A DNA stretch of 64,000 nucleotides from Diplodia intermedia (lineage: Eukaryota > Ascomycota > Dothideomycetes > Botryosphaeriales > Botryosphaeriaceae). The notes under the pieces were generated by a model. It worked only from the letters and a program-made list of their open reading frames with translations. It was not told the origin of the DNA and did not search any database. A program made the translations under genes and the position numbers. The stretch spans positions 186,001 to 250,000 of the forward strand of contig JAKEKT010000023.1 of NCBI GenBank assembly GCA_021495925.1, written 5' to 3'. How positions within the stretch are numbered: position 1 is the stretch's first letter; the number at the start of each line of letters is the position of its first letter. Positions 12,673-25,013 of this stretch are shown in pieces.

Positions 12673-14166
12673 AAGCCCTTCCCGCAGAGCTCCAAGACAG
12701 GATACTGGCTCTCCTTGATCGCGAATCTTTGAAACGCCTTCGTCTTTGTTGTAAATCGCTCGCCGGCCATGGGGCACCCCGCCTTTTCCGGACCATTCGC
12801 ATCGACCTTAGTGCACAGAGCATGGAGCGAGTCATTGGAATTGCGAACAGCGAGGGAGTCTCCGGCTGTGTACGGAATCTGGTCTTACTGAATTGGGAAG
12901 GTTGGCGCCAGTATGAATACGAAGAGTTCTGCTACAAAATCATTCTCAAAGGTGAACTCATGAAGATCTGGGCCGAGCACCACTAATTCGGAAGCAGACG
13001 GGCGAACCAGAAAAAACGAGGACGTTATGGAATCACTGTACGATGAGTACATGGCTGACCGCAACGAATGCAGCCTGGTATGGTGCCTAACAAATGCTCC
13101 GCCGTCTCTCCGTTTTATCCAAACGGATCAGCCTCCCACCGATATAGCCGAACGAGAATTGACAAGATACGAGCGATCGTGTCTAGGCTTTCACCATGCC
13201 ATCTTGAAATTGTCGAACCTCAAGCATGTTGAAGCCAAGTTTGGGCGCCATTTCAATAGGATCCAAACTTGGCGAGACTATCAATTCGAGCCATCGAAAT
13301 TCAATTCTCATGGAACTCATGCGAGCGACGACGTATACTTCGCATCCAGAGCCGTTCTGTTGCGGGCTCTCGGTTTGCGCAATTCTTTGAGCGACAGCTT
13401 GACATCACTGCACCTTGACATCACCGAAGAGCTGTGGGCTGTAGGAGAGCTCGACCGCTTCTGGAGGGAAAACGAAGAGTCGGATTCCTACAATGGGCCC
13501 CTCGACGAAAGCCTTGTTCAACGGCAGGTGCATCTGATGGAGGATTCCTTCACCCATCTCACGGATCTGCATATCGGGGTGCTTGAAAACGGCTTCCCAA
13601 CTCCGCACAGGGACCTGATTTTGCCTCAACTGCTTCGAAAAGCAACGAAGCTGGAGCGTCTCGACCTTTCTCTGCCAACGAACCGGCACGCCGCGTCTGA
13701 TAGAGAGCTTGAAGACATCCTCGGAAGGGTGGTAAGCGGCGTGTGCTGGCCAAGTCTGCGAGAAGTAACTCTCCAGGTAAACTTCACGTTCAATTCCCTC
13801 CTGAACTTCTTGTCGGCACATGCGACGACGCTTACCTCGCTCACGCTGCACCGGTGCGACATGCTTGACGGCACATGGCCGGACATGTACAGAGCCATGC
13901 GTGCCATTCCCTTCGAAAAGCTGCACCATCTCGACTTCAGCGAATGTGCTGACGAAGATCCCGTTATACCTCCTTTGCTCGCATTTTCTCATGAGAGCAC
14001 GGCTGTGTCTCATCACTCGCTGTACGAGATGAAGGAGCTGTGGATGGGGTATTCGGAGGATATCTACCCTTTTATCTTGAGACATACGAATTTCATGCCT
14101 CCGCTCTTCAGGTGCGGCTATTATGATAGCGAGGACGACGAAGATGAGGCCGAATGTTTCTCATGA
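12600..14166 (+). CDS. F-box protein with leucine-rich-like C-terminal region
   Basis: Predicted substrate receptor of an SCF ubiquitin ligase, binding Skp1 through its F-box. Two exons are proposed, 12600-12951 and 12998-14166, joined by a 46-nt intron with branch point CTAAT and acceptor gcag, giving 506 residues in one frame. The F-box lies near residues 24-65 and begins LEALPAELQDRILALLDRES, followed by the usual hydrophobic and Cys/Lys pattern (CCKSLAGHGAPRLFRTI). The rest has repeated Leu-rich strand and helix segments (for example LTSLTLHRCDMLDGT, LHHLDFSEC), typical of fungal F-box/LRR proteins with unknown targets, and the end is strongly acidic (EDDEDEAE). An alternative start is the ATG at 12630. 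Confidence 0.8.
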
Positions 14167-14968
14167 GAATAATCATGGGTGTCCGGCCACTCTGTGATCC
14201 ATTCTCTCCCTGAAACGAACCATGGGACCACATGTGAAAGAATCTTGGCTCGCACACTCTCCTATTCTTACTTATATTCATCTGGAGGGTCACGTAAGAA
14301 TTACAAAGGTACGCGGCGATGTCGGTTTACTGGAGTATCTGCTCAATTTTTTTCTTCTTCTCGCGCCAACTGTCCCTGCTTGCGATATAACTACAAAGGA
14401 AATATCTGACGGAGATTTAAGTGTGTGCGGGCAAATCCAGGCTCCAAAACTCGGGGTGATCAGGGTCTTACAGGAGAGCCAAGGGTCGGTCGGCCTTTCG
14501 GTACGGGGGACACAGTATATCGAAAGGGCTTTTTTACCGAGACTTCCGTGGCATTGTGTTTAGCTGTGTAAGTCTCATTACAAGGCTCAGCTACAGATAA
14601 TGTGAGGCGTGGTCGTATGATACGCAGACATCATCCCGCTACTTTGACTTTGTGGTGAATTCTACATATTCGGGCGTATGAATGGTGAAGCTGAGCAGAT
14701 TTTAGATCACTGAAGCAAAACTGCCGTCTTATCTGACGAATAAATAGCATCATCCATGTGAAAATTGATCGATTCCATATATCGCCCGTAGTCACTGTGG
14801 AGTTTTACGGGCAGAAAATCAACAGCGAAGTGACAGAAAACAGACTTCATTTCCAGCATGACACCACCAAGAACCAGACATTTTCATATAAACCGCCCCA
14901 CAACACCAACATCACTATTCAACAATTCTCCAACTCCCCTCGCTCCAGCCCGAAGACTACCGCATGAT
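14167..14968. other. Convergent intergenic region, no gene seen
   Basis: This lies between the 3' ends of the F-box gene (plus) and dihydroorotase (minus). It is AT-richer than its surroundings and holds only short, unrecognisable frames. It probably contains the two 3' untranslated regions. Confidence 0.5.
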
Positions 14969-16159
14969 CTACTTCCACTCCACACTCCACGTGTTCTGCC
15001 CCTTCCTGAACGGCACAACCTCCACCTCCCCCTCCTTATGCCTCACGACTTCCACGACCTTCTCGCCCTTCCTCCTCAACACGATCCTCTCCCCACGCTC
15101 ATCGCCAACCTTGTAAAACGCCCGTCCATACCCGCTCAGGAAGCCCTCTAAGCTCTCCCTCGTCACCTCCTCCTCCTTCAACCACCCCTTCGTCACCGCG
15201 GCCTCGAACGCATCCAGGACCAACTGCACAGCATACGGCTGCGTGAACACGCCCGCCGCAGCCCCGGGGCCGGACTTCGCCGTGATGGGATGCGGCGCGC
15301 TATCGGTGCCGAAGAAGAACTTGGACCCGCCGCGCGCGGCCGCGCGCAGCAGCGCGAGGCGGTCGGCCGGCAGCTTGGCGACGGGCTTGCAGAAGTGGAA
15401 CGCGTTGCCGACGACGTCGTCGACGGTGAGGTACAGGTGATGGGCGGTGATGGTGGCGGCGACCGTCGGCCCGCACGCCTCGACGGCCTCGACGGCCGCC
15501 CTGGACGTGCAGTGCTCGAGGATGATGCGCAGCCGCGGGAACCGGGCGTGCAGCTCGCCCAGCGTCGGCAGGAAGCGCTCCTCGGCGTTCAGCACCGTGA
15601 TGTCCTCGCCCGCCGCCGACGCCGCCGACGGCGGCAGCTCGCCGTGCAGGTTGAGCACCATGTCCTGCCGCTCCATCTCGGCGAAGACGGGGTGGAAGGC
15701 GGCGTAGTCGACGACGCCGGCGGCCGAGTTGGTCGTCACGCCCGCCGGGTACGACTTCACGCCGGTGACGCCGGCCTTCTTGGCCGCGACGATGGTGTCG
15801 GGCGTGATGTCCGGGTGCAGGTAGAGCGACGAGAGGAAGGTGACGTTGGGCTCGACGGCTTGCAGGCGGGCGCGGTAGGCGAGCGTGGCGTCGACGGTGG
15901 TGAGCGGGGGTACGAGGTTGGGCTGTCTCGGGCAGAGAGAAGAGAGAGATCGGGTCAGCTATGAGGGGGAGCCTCGCCAAAAAGGAAGGGTTCCTGTAGG
16001 GCAATGGTGGAGGAATTCCCGTACCATGACGTAGACGGTGTTGACGCCTCCTTGCCGGATGGTGGGCGTGACGGTCTCCATCATTGCGTTGTCGCGCAAG
16101 TGGACGTGCATGTCGGCCGCGGCGGGCAGCTCCAGGCCGTCAAACTTGTCGAGAGGCAT
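14969..16159 (-). CDS. ura4: Dihydroorotase
   Basis: Zinc amidohydrolase that reversibly closes carbamoyl-aspartate to dihydroorotate, the third step of pyrimidine synthesis. Exons are 16159-16025 and 15922-14969, with a 102-nt intron between TVYVM and PNLVPP, giving 362 residues, as in yeast URA4 (364). The metal-binding HxH motif (ADMHVHLRD) is at residues 16-24, the carboxylated-Lys segment is GVKSYPAGVTTNS, and the later metal ligands lie in LNLHGE, LEHCTS and TITAHHLY. The catalytic Asp is in FGTDSAPH. All expected residues are present, so the enzyme should be active. It is the monofunctional PyrC-like type, separate from the CAD-like carbamoyl-phosphate/aspartate transcarbamylase protein. 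Codon use in the second exon is extremely GC-rich, which creates long false frames on the opposite strand. Confidence 0.95.
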
Positions 16160-16525
16160 CGTGGGATCGTCGGCAGTCTGGAAGAGGAGGATTGGAGGCG
16201 GGCACGGGATATACGGCGAGGAGTTGAGAAAGTGTGGGGGGAGAGAGATAGAGCGTGGGGCATGGAGGGGCAGCTCAGAAATTCTGCGGCGTCGGCGATA
16301 GTCGGAGATACTTACTCCACACCCATTGGCCAATCATATGGAGCTACATACAGATCTCATTGCTTCCGATATGCATGTCTATGGAGAGTCAAGAGATCCC
16401 TGCACACTGCCGCCTATCTTACATGCACGAATGCATCACCCGTGTACAGGTATATGCACATAAAACCCTCGCCCGTCCGATGCTAATCAAATCCATGCTT
16501 TAATTTCACACAGACGTAGTGTAAT

Positions 16526-18134
16526 CTACCTCCTTCTCCTCTTCTTTTGACCCTCCGCCTCGAACTCCCGCTCGGCCTGCCTCCTGTTTTCGTATTCCTC
16601 CGCCCGCTTTAGGAACGCTTTGCTCTGCGTCCTGCCCTTCGTATTATCCTCGTACATACCCGCCCTCTTCATGATGCCGTCCTTGAAGTCCCTTAGTTCT
16701 TGCCTTGTCTCCATGTATGACTTCTTAAGGCCGTCCAACGGGCCCTTGGAAACGGGTTTCTTATTAATCGGACCGGACTTGGAGATGCTAGACTGCACGG
16801 TGGGCGGCTCCCACTTGAACTCTCCGGGGGAGGTAACGCGAGCCTGCACGTCGATAACGCCGGGTTTAAGGGGATTGGGCTGCGGCCCGCCGACGATCGG
16901 GGCGAGGCCAAGCCAGTCGCGGACGGTTGGGCTGCGGAGAAGCTTCGCCTGCAGCATACCAAGTGTGGAGGCGGCGAAGAAGGAGAACTGCACTGTGGCC
17001 GGTTGGGCAATGGTGAAGAGGACGGCGAGGCCGGGCATGAAGTAGAATAGGAACTTTTTCTGCAGGCCGGTGAACTGCTTCAGCGCTCCGGTTTCACCAC
17101 CACTCTGTGTAAAGATGTCAGCAAAAATCCGCCACAGCAAGCTACTCGCTCAACTGCGGGATAAGGGTCTAACCTTCGCGACGACGTGAATAAGAGCACC
17201 AAAAGAGATCGGCAAGAGAAACCATGGATCCGGCACAGTGAGGTCGCTCACCCACAAGAAGCCGCCGTTCTCGAGACCCGGAACCGGCAGTGCTGCCATA
17301 GCCCTGAGTAATTTCCATGTGCAGTAACCGGTGACAGCTTGGGCGACGGGCGCATAGAAGGCCTTCCACGGGTTGATGCCCGCATGCTTGTAGACTCCCA
17401 TGAGCTCTGCGCGCGCCATCATCATCTGATCCGTGTTGCCCGCAATACGCGCTGCGTTCATCTTCGCGTTCAACGGGTCGGTGATCTCCTTGAGCGCCTG
17501 CTGACGCGCCGTCACGTCCGACGTCCTCGCGAACAGCGGGAAAAGCGACGTGCGCACGATGATGGCCGTCACGACGATCGAAGACCACCACGGAATACCC
17601 ATCCATATGTGAACATGCTCGAGCAACCATTCGATACAAGAGGTCGGCCCCCAGCCATAGTCCAGGCCGACGGCTTTCAGGTAGCCGATCTGCTCCGGCA
17701 TGTTGGCGAGGTTGGCCAGAAACTCGTCCGTGACGCCATCGACGCTCGAGGCAGCGGCCTCGACAGGGGCGCTGGAGGTGGCATCGGCTGCTGCTGCTTT
17801 GGAGTTCTCGAGGACCGACGACGTTGCTGCGGCGGGCGAGGTCGAGGCGAAGCGGATGGCGGACGCGGCGGAACCCACAGCAAAGGGCGTGCGGAGACCG
17901 GGGGCCTTCAGCGCGCTACGGAGGTCCAGCGAAGGGTTGCGGGCGCGCAGGAGAACGGGGGCTCTCAACGACGCATGTGTAGAGAACTGGATGCTCGGAG
18001 ATCATGTCAGGGCTGGAGACTGGCGGCAGCGTGCACTGCCGGTTCGTGGAGCATACCTGTCTTGGAGCGCGCAGGGGATTCTGGAGCGCTATTCTGGCGC
18101 AATTGGCGGGCCGGAGCCCCCTGCTTTTCATCAT
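16526..18134 (-). CDS. oxa1: Mitochondrial inner membrane insertase OXA1
   Basis: Inserts mitochondrially encoded and some imported proteins into the inner membrane (YidC/Oxa1/Alb3 family). Three exons are proposed: 18134-18057, 17986-17174 and 17104-16526, giving 489 residues. The first exon was located because the main open frame lacks an ATG: it supplies a basic presequence (MMKSRGLRPANCARIAL) that splices in phase 0 to FSTHASLRAPVLL, a typical matrix-targeting region. The conserved insertase core includes GYLKAVGLDYGWGPTS, the first long hydrophobic helix WWSSIVVTAIIVRTSLFPLF, and later helices around ITGYCTWKLLRAM and FFAASTLGMLQ. The C-terminal tail is basic and ends KKRRRR, as expected for ribosome binding in the matrix. 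The fold predicts five membrane segments. Confidence 0.93.
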
Positions 18135-18769
18135 GGTTGCTGAAGGCGCTGTGCTACGAAGTTTTCGTTGCTGTCGCAGGTGCGAAGTGTTCGACAGCAA
18201 AACATTGGTTGCTGCAGCCCGCCGTACCCGCCGTCCGGCCGCCCGAGCGCGCCATTTGTGCAGCCCTGTCATGCAGCATTCCACAGATCGTCCATCCAAG
18301 CAAGGGAGAATATGCAGTTGATCAATTCATTCTCCTTCCATTAACTGTTCATGTCTCTGCTAAGCATACACCTCTTCTGTGTTTATCGAGCAAATCTTGC
18401 CGAGTCCCGAAAACCCACTTCGCATGCACGGGATTCAACACTCGTGGCTGCGCCACCCTCGTTAGTCCGGCCTGCCCCAGAATGTGATGCGGGAGGAGAC
18501 GGCTTTTTGGAAAATAGAACATGCAAGGAAAAAAAGAAACGACGTCGAGCTGAAACCACCGACGCAAATCAAGAAGCCATCAAACCCGGGGAATTGTACA
18601 AAATGCCTGACCCATCTTCGCCTATCCATAGCTCCCGTTTTCCCATGCGATTCGCCTCGAATCCCTTCTAAGCGGATGCTGCCTCGTAACCGTCTGCTCA
18701 TGTTCGGACATGTCCGTCCCAATCCGTGTGCGCCGCAAAGACGAGAAAGAAAATGTTGGGCATGACCGC

Positions 18770-21700
18770 CTAGTCGTGAAGGAACTCGCTCGTGTCTTCT
18801 TTCTCTTCCCTCTCGTCGCCATCCTTGACCGTCAGGTTCAACGCGTCTTCTGCATGGCTTGTGGGTGGCGGACCCATGCCGTCGCCGTCTGCATCGTTCG
18901 TCGTGAAGTCGGCAAAGAGATCTCGCATGCCCTCGCCACCATCACCAGCGCCTTGGCTGCTGTTGATGCTTGTTTGGAACAGGTTGCTACGCGCAGGGCT
19001 AGCAGCACCTGGATCCGCACCGAAAGGCGCACTGCTGCTGAACATGTTTGAATCTATGTTGGACGGTGTCGTCGGAGACGCCGGATTGAACGGTGGAGAA
19101 GCCGCGCCACGGGCGTGAGGCGCGAACGCTGACATCGAAGGATCTAACGTTCCCGAAGCCGTCGTAAGATGTGGAGAGGTTGTGCTGCCGTACGTCGATG
19201 TCATGAGATTCGCCATGTGGCTCGGGTAGGAGAAGGTGGGCTGCTGCCCAGTACCACTGGGTCCAGCAATGCCGTTGGCAGTCTCACTGAAGCCATGGGG
19301 AAGACCCGGAGGAGTGTGCGATTCTGGCTGAGATCCACCAGCCTTGCTCATGCTGTCACGCTTATCTTTGTCCTTGTGCTTGAAGTGATGCTGCTTCGTG
19401 CGCAGATGCTGCGGGAGGTCGTCCGGATTTTTGATGCCGAGCTGTGTCATTATTTTCTGCTGCTTGGTAGGGCGTGGCTTGCGCGTGGAAAGAGATACCT
19501 CCACTTTTGGCGGTGGCTCAGGAGCCACAGGTGCCCACTTGTGAAGCTCCTGGCGGAAGAAGTTTGTTTCATGAGCCAACAGGATGTCGGCACCCTCCAG
19601 CTTACGAAGGTAAAAGCGTTGAGAGATGAGCTCTTCTGGGCTTGACACCATCGGATTGACTTGATTTGCGATGAACACACGGAAATCCTCGGCCTTTTCA
19701 ATGATGTTCATGAGGCATTTTTCCTCTTCGGGTTGGAAGGGCAAGTTGGGAATCTCGTCGCTCCAATTGTTGAGATCTTCCAGCCTTGGGCGCGTCGCGT
19801 CGCGGGGGATCTTAACTCGATAGTCGCAGATAGGGCAAGTGTACTTGTCGTCCTCCTTGACCTTTCCACGGGCAATCTTTAGGCACTTGCCATGATACCT
19901 GGTGTAAAATTAGAACTGACTAAGATGCGGGCTATCTCTGCAACTTACCACTCATGGCAGAGCTCGCACTCAATCATCATTCCCGCCTCGGGCTTGCGGC
20001 AGATGCAGAAGACATCGCGCGTTGAGCCGACGCCGTTCTCGTCCCCTGACACTGGAGTGTGTTCTCTCGAGGCAGGCTCAACGGGCATACGCGGTTGATC
20101 TCTAGTATCAAAGCATGCTTCGTTGCGAGCATTGACAAGGTCCATGTGCTGTTGCAGAATGTGCAAAGGCGCATTGGCTTTTCCGAAGAGCTTCTTGCCA
20201 CGGCGCATCCAATCCTCATGTCTCTTCTGCTCTCTCTCAAGGTCAATAGTGCCGGGTGGCTTGCTGTTCAGCTCATTGAGGGCCTCCATAGCCTCACGGA
20301 CCTCCCTATAGAACGGCCGTTTCCTGAAATCCGGATCTTTGCTTTGTTCGTAAAGCGCTTTGATCTCTTCCTGGGCATCGCGCTGCTTCTTCAGGATGGC
20401 CTCGACTTTGGCCAAAGTCTCCGGCGAGACGGGGAGGTGCTTGGCTTGCTGCGACAGCGCGTCCAACTGTTGGTAATTGACCATCTCCGATGCCATGACT
20501 TCTTTGGCGGTCTTCTCCCACACCTCCCCCTTGGACTTCTCTTCCTTCAACCAGAGCATGTGCATTTCGCCCTCAGCGATGCCCATTTCCTGGCCGCGCT
20601 TGATGAAGTCCGTTATGCTCTGAAGAGAGTGGACACTTTCCCTGTAGGGGCGAACCTCGTCATACCACTTGAGCTGTTGTAGCCACTTGTCAAGTTCTTC
20701 AACCTCGGGAATGTCAAGGTTGAAGCTCCGGCCAAGTTCGAGCAGATCATCCAGCTCTTGCGTCGGGGTTGAGCGTAGGTTCCTATCAGCAAGAATGGCG
20801 CGCGCACGCTTTTGGAAGTGCTTGATGTTGTCCATGAGCTCTTGCAAAATGCCGATTTCAGTGCATTCGAAGGAGATGTCTTCCGCTTCATCAAGAAGCC
20901 TCTTGAGGGTTTCGACCTTACGAATTTCGCGCTCCCGTTCTTCTTGTTCCATCAGCTGTTTGGTGGTGGACTTTCGCGAGGGTCGTTCGTTCTTGCGGCG
21001 ATGTTGTTGCTTGCGTGTGGTGAAAGCTGTTGCCCGTTCCACCCAATCGTTGCAACGATCGACGTACCGCTTGAGCTCAGGAAGACCAGGCAGCGCCCAA
21101 GGAATCTTCTCACCCTCACTGAGCAGCCTGCGAAGTTTCTTGAGCTCCGGCTTCGGCTCTTCTGCGAGATACTTGTCAAGCTCTGCGGTCCAGAGATCAG
21201 GAAGCGTACCCTTCTCGAGTACCTTTTCCATGACACCGCGAAGGTCTTCGTTCGTGATGCGGTAGATAAGTGTGTGATCGCCATTTGCCCCGGAAAAGCG
21301 ATGGTCTTCGGTCGTAGCGCAGCATTCGAACATTCCAGCGTGCTTCAAGCATACAACCTTTTTAGACTTTTTGCAGACATACCTCGACAGGTATGCGAAA
21401 CCCTTGCAGTGGCTGCAGAGGTAGTCATCTTCCGGAAGATCCCGATCGTCAATTTCGAACCCGATCTCACAATAATCTTTCGATCCACCTTCGACTTTGC
21501 ATGGCTTCATGCTGACTTGTTTGTGTCGTGACAAAAACGCTTCTCGAACAGCTGATTCTTTCTCATACATGCGCTGTAACGCGGGGCCCAACCATTTCGC
21601 GGTCTTGATAGACACGTCCTTGCTACCTGCGGCGGTGAGAAGAAGTTCATCGTGAGAGAAGCAGGGCTGACGCCTGAAGTCCTGTAGACGTTGAACGCCG

Positions 21701-24189
21701 TCTTCGCCATTAGGCTCCCAGTCGGCTGGTGCGAAGTTGACGGCCTCGTTGAAATTGAATCCGTGGTTGAACCCTGCATGATAGGCCTGAGGGAAAGTGA
21801 TAACGAATTGTCCGGCTCGCTGGTCGAGGGCGTAAACTCTTACCCCCGCCTTCTTCAAGTGATCAGGAGTTAGAAGGGTAACAAGCTGGAAGAGCAAGTC
21901 AGGTTGGGTCTCGAATAGCTCCGGAACAGCTTCACGCATTGCGTTCTCGAACTTCTCTGCATCCTCGCCTGGTACGCCATACCACGTCTTTGTAGCCCCG
22001 AAATGCTGGTAGTTGGCCGAATAGCTGTAGTGGTCCTCGTTGTGCCAGCAGAAAGTAGAAAAACACATGCCGACGTAGAGCCAAGGGACGGTCATGCCAG
22101 AGATGTCGGATTTGATGTGGCGGAAGAGGGACTCTGGGTGCAGAGGCAGGATGTTCAGGTTCCATGGGTCCGTAGAGTAAGCGTTGCGTGGCTCCTTCTC
22201 CAGAGTTGGAAAACCACTCCCGTGTGTTGTAACGTGGACATCGGCACCGTACTCAACCTCTGGAACCTTATCGGTGACGTTCTCAACCAACTTCCAAAAT
22301 TCTCTTTCAACGTCATCTTCCGTGGGAGGCCTCTTCGCGTTGAGGACGGGGTCGAACTGCTGCTTGTCCCGGAAATGTTCTGCCCTGAACTCTTGATCCT
22401 TTTGCTGGAACTGTTTCAGCGAGTAAACACCGCCCTCGTCGAAACCGAACTCGCCATCACCAACAAGGCATCTGGGGCAGTGCCAATCATAGTCGGGAGT
22501 GGATTTCAGTGGCGGTTCCAAGCAGTAGCGGTGATATCCCGCGTCGCAGCTATCGCATAATAGGATCGCCGTTGGGTCGGAAGCCTTCCGACAAGTCTCA
22601 CAGTAGTCTCCAGGCTTCTCCGTGGGCGCGCCTGTGCGGGGTGCTGACACACGTGGTTGGGTCATGTGGGATCCTGCCACAGTCGGGGCCGAGTCCTTCT
22701 TGAGACGTTTGCTCCGCCTTCCAGAAGCATCGGTTTCCCCATTCGCATGTAGTTCAGAATCCTCGGATGGACCTCTCTTCAACTGGCTGAGATGGCCATT
22801 TGACAGGGGTGTTGAAAAGCCATGCGGTCGAATCTCCGGCGTGTTGTTTGCGGAAAGATTCAACGGACTCTCGCCTAACCGTTGGGGGGTCGAGCGGGCG
22901 GAATGTTGGGCAGCTGATGAGCTGTTGATGGCCGAGAATCCAGTAGATGTAGGAGGTTGATGGGGTGCATTGACAGGCGTGAAGCCACCTGAATTTACGG
23001 CAGTAAACCCTGATGAGACCTTGAGAGGCGGGGGAAGCTCTTGGGCCGGTGGAAGAGGGGGAACTGAGCTCTCGTGGATAGACGCGTTCAGGGCAGCAGA
23101 CGCGCGGGCTGCCGGCGAATCGGAGCGGAAGCTGCCCGGAGGAGTCTGCTGGTGCGCAGGCTTCTTCAGTGGCGACGGCGCTGGCGAGGGAGTGAAAGGA
23201 CCGCCGTTCTCAAACTCAAGCATCTGATGGACACCAGGCTTCGCGATCCGTAGGTATTCCTCATACGGATGGAGCCACTTCTGATACGAGTTCTTCAGCG
23301 ATGTCGACAGCGAAGACATGATCTTGCCGCTGTAACCCAGATCCCTGCCGATTTCCGCCCATTTCTTGCCTCTGCACACACGGTCGAACCCGCCACGGGT
23401 TTCAACGGCCTTCTTCAACTTGTACAAGTCCAACGGCCGCTTGTCGACGCTTGGAAAGCGATTGAGATTGTTGCCCCGTGACCTGTGGAATTTGGCAAGT
23501 TGATCGAGGTAGTTCAGATTTGCTCGCGTGCCTGGTCTTATTAGAACTAAAGAGGGCGTAGCCAGATGCTGGGACTCTAGTACTCACCTCCTTCAACAGA
23601 GTTGAGCGCCTGCTTACGCGTGCGAAAGTGAAACCTCTATAGGTTGCGTTAGCTGACCAGTCATTCACCAAGGAAAACCCTCAAGCGCATCTAAACCCCC
23701 CATCGTCGCTGCAGCCCATCCCAAGATCCTTCACTAACGTACCTCGGTATCGATGGCGAAGTCGGGATTCCAGCTCTCCGGCGGGATGATCTTTACTATG
23801 CCATACTGCCGTGCCTCTGGCGCGATTTTACGCATGTATTCGAACGGATCCCTGAATTCCTCTGCAGTGGGGGTATATGACGGCGCTTCCTCGATCCCAA
23901 AAAGCCTGTTCGAACGCGAAACTTCACGGGCGGCTGTCGAGGTGCCGCGTCGCTCGACTGTCTTCATGTTCAAGGGCTGGGCCTTGCGCGCGCTGAGCGG
24001 AAAGCTGCTGGAGCCGTTGGCTTGGGTGTTGGAGGAGCCGTGCGACGTATTGTTGGCGGTACTCGACGCCTGGGCGACCATCTTGCCGCCTCGTGGCGCA
24101 GAAGTCGCCTGGGTGGGCTGGGCTGGACTTGCGCGGAAGGTTATCTGGCCAGCGGCGGGCCCAGGAACAGCGGCGGAAGAAACCGCCAT
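18770..24189 (-). CDS. KDM5/JARID1-type histone H3K4 demethylase
   Basis: Nuclear Fe(II)/2-oxoglutarate demethylase, expected to remove methyl groups from H3 lysine 4. Exons are 24189-23743, 23636-23588, 23531-19949 and 19898-18770, giving 1735 residues. Domain order is complete: JmjN (about 103-155, beginning [16 protein letters not shown]), ARID (about 170-265), a first PHD finger (about 475-525, [19 protein letters not shown]), JmjC (about 600-770), a C5HC2 zinc finger (about 850-905), a PLU-1 helical region, and a second PHD finger split by the last intron ([20 protein letters not shown] then YHGKC). The iron ligands are visible: HNED after FSTFCW, and the second His in [10 protein letters not shown]. 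All Cys/His pairs look intact, so an active enzyme is predicted. The start is the first in-frame ATG; longer frames upstream lack one. The tail is Ser/Pro-rich. Divergent from SLX1. Confidence 0.93.
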
Positions 24190-25013
24190 GGCCTCGGGAT
24201 GCAGCCGTGGCCGGCTCGGCGTGAGGGTCAGAGGTCGATTGTGCTTCCGGGAGTGGGATCGGAGGTCGAATGGCTCGGGCGAGGGAGGGTTTGGAGCGAG
24301 CAAAGAGGCGGCGTGTCCAGGGCGCTGAGGCGTGGGTGGGTTGAGATTACGGGCCGAGCATGTGGAGGATATCTGTCAGGGCAGCTTTCCGAATGAATGA
24401 CTTGCGCCGGCTTAGGGTCGAAGCTGCAGGCAGCGCGAGGATGCTGGTGCTGCAGGCGCGGCCTGGATGGGGACGGGGGTGGCCAGGCAGGCTGACGGCT
24501 GCGACGTCTTCGGGCGGATATGGAGACGGTCGAATGAAAGGAATGTGAGCGTGGGCGTTGGAACTTGGCTGAGGGAAGGAAGACCGCCGCCGCCGCACGC
24601 CTACAGCGGATGCGCCTACCAGGGCTAGACCGCTTTCGCGAAGATCACTCGATTTTGATGTTCATGCGACAAGCCGCCGCCCGCGCTGACGGCCACTCTC
24701 GCAGTGCGGCAATTCTGCATTGCGCTCTGCTGCAGCCTGCCTCCGGGCCAGGCCGCCTGCCGACGTCGTGGCGTGCTGCAAGAGTCGTTTCGGTCGCCCA
24801 TGCCCATGCCCATGCCCATGCCCGGCGCTCCGCTCCGCCGCCGCCCGCCCGCCTTGACGTCGCTCGCCCAAACCTCACCCGGCCTCGTTCCCCCGGTTGA
24901 ACCTCACCTCGAGCCCGTACGCCGCCACCCTCTCTGCTCGAGTACCAAGCGAATCCACCGCCGTTCGCATGCGTCTGCAGGCCTCGCTTGCGGCTATTAT
25001 TGCAGCCGCGGCC
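24190..25013. promoter_or_regulatory. Divergent promoter region of the KDM5-type gene and SLX1
   Basis: About 820 bases separate the start codons of the two divergently transcribed genes, so both promoters must lie here. No clear TATA box was seen. It contains a perfect hexamer repeat at 24797-24820. An in-frame ATG at 24969 could extend SLX1 by 15 residues. Confidence 0.5.
24797..24820. repeat. Four perfect copies of the hexamer CCCATG
   Basis: Four head-to-tail copies of cccatg lie in the shared promoter region, about 200 bases before the SLX1 start codon. Whether they act as a protein-binding cluster or are a neutral microsatellite cannot be decided from sequence. Confidence 0.9.

Noticed and set aside
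15290..15964. Plus-strand Arg/Gly/Val-rich frame opposite dihydroorotase
   Set aside because: Shadow of the dihydroorotase second exon; the enzyme on the other strand has all catalytic motifs.
17339..18487. 382-codon plus-strand frame across OXA1
   Set aside because: It covers the OXA1 exons and introns on the opposite strand and has no recognisable motif, while OXA1 is complete.
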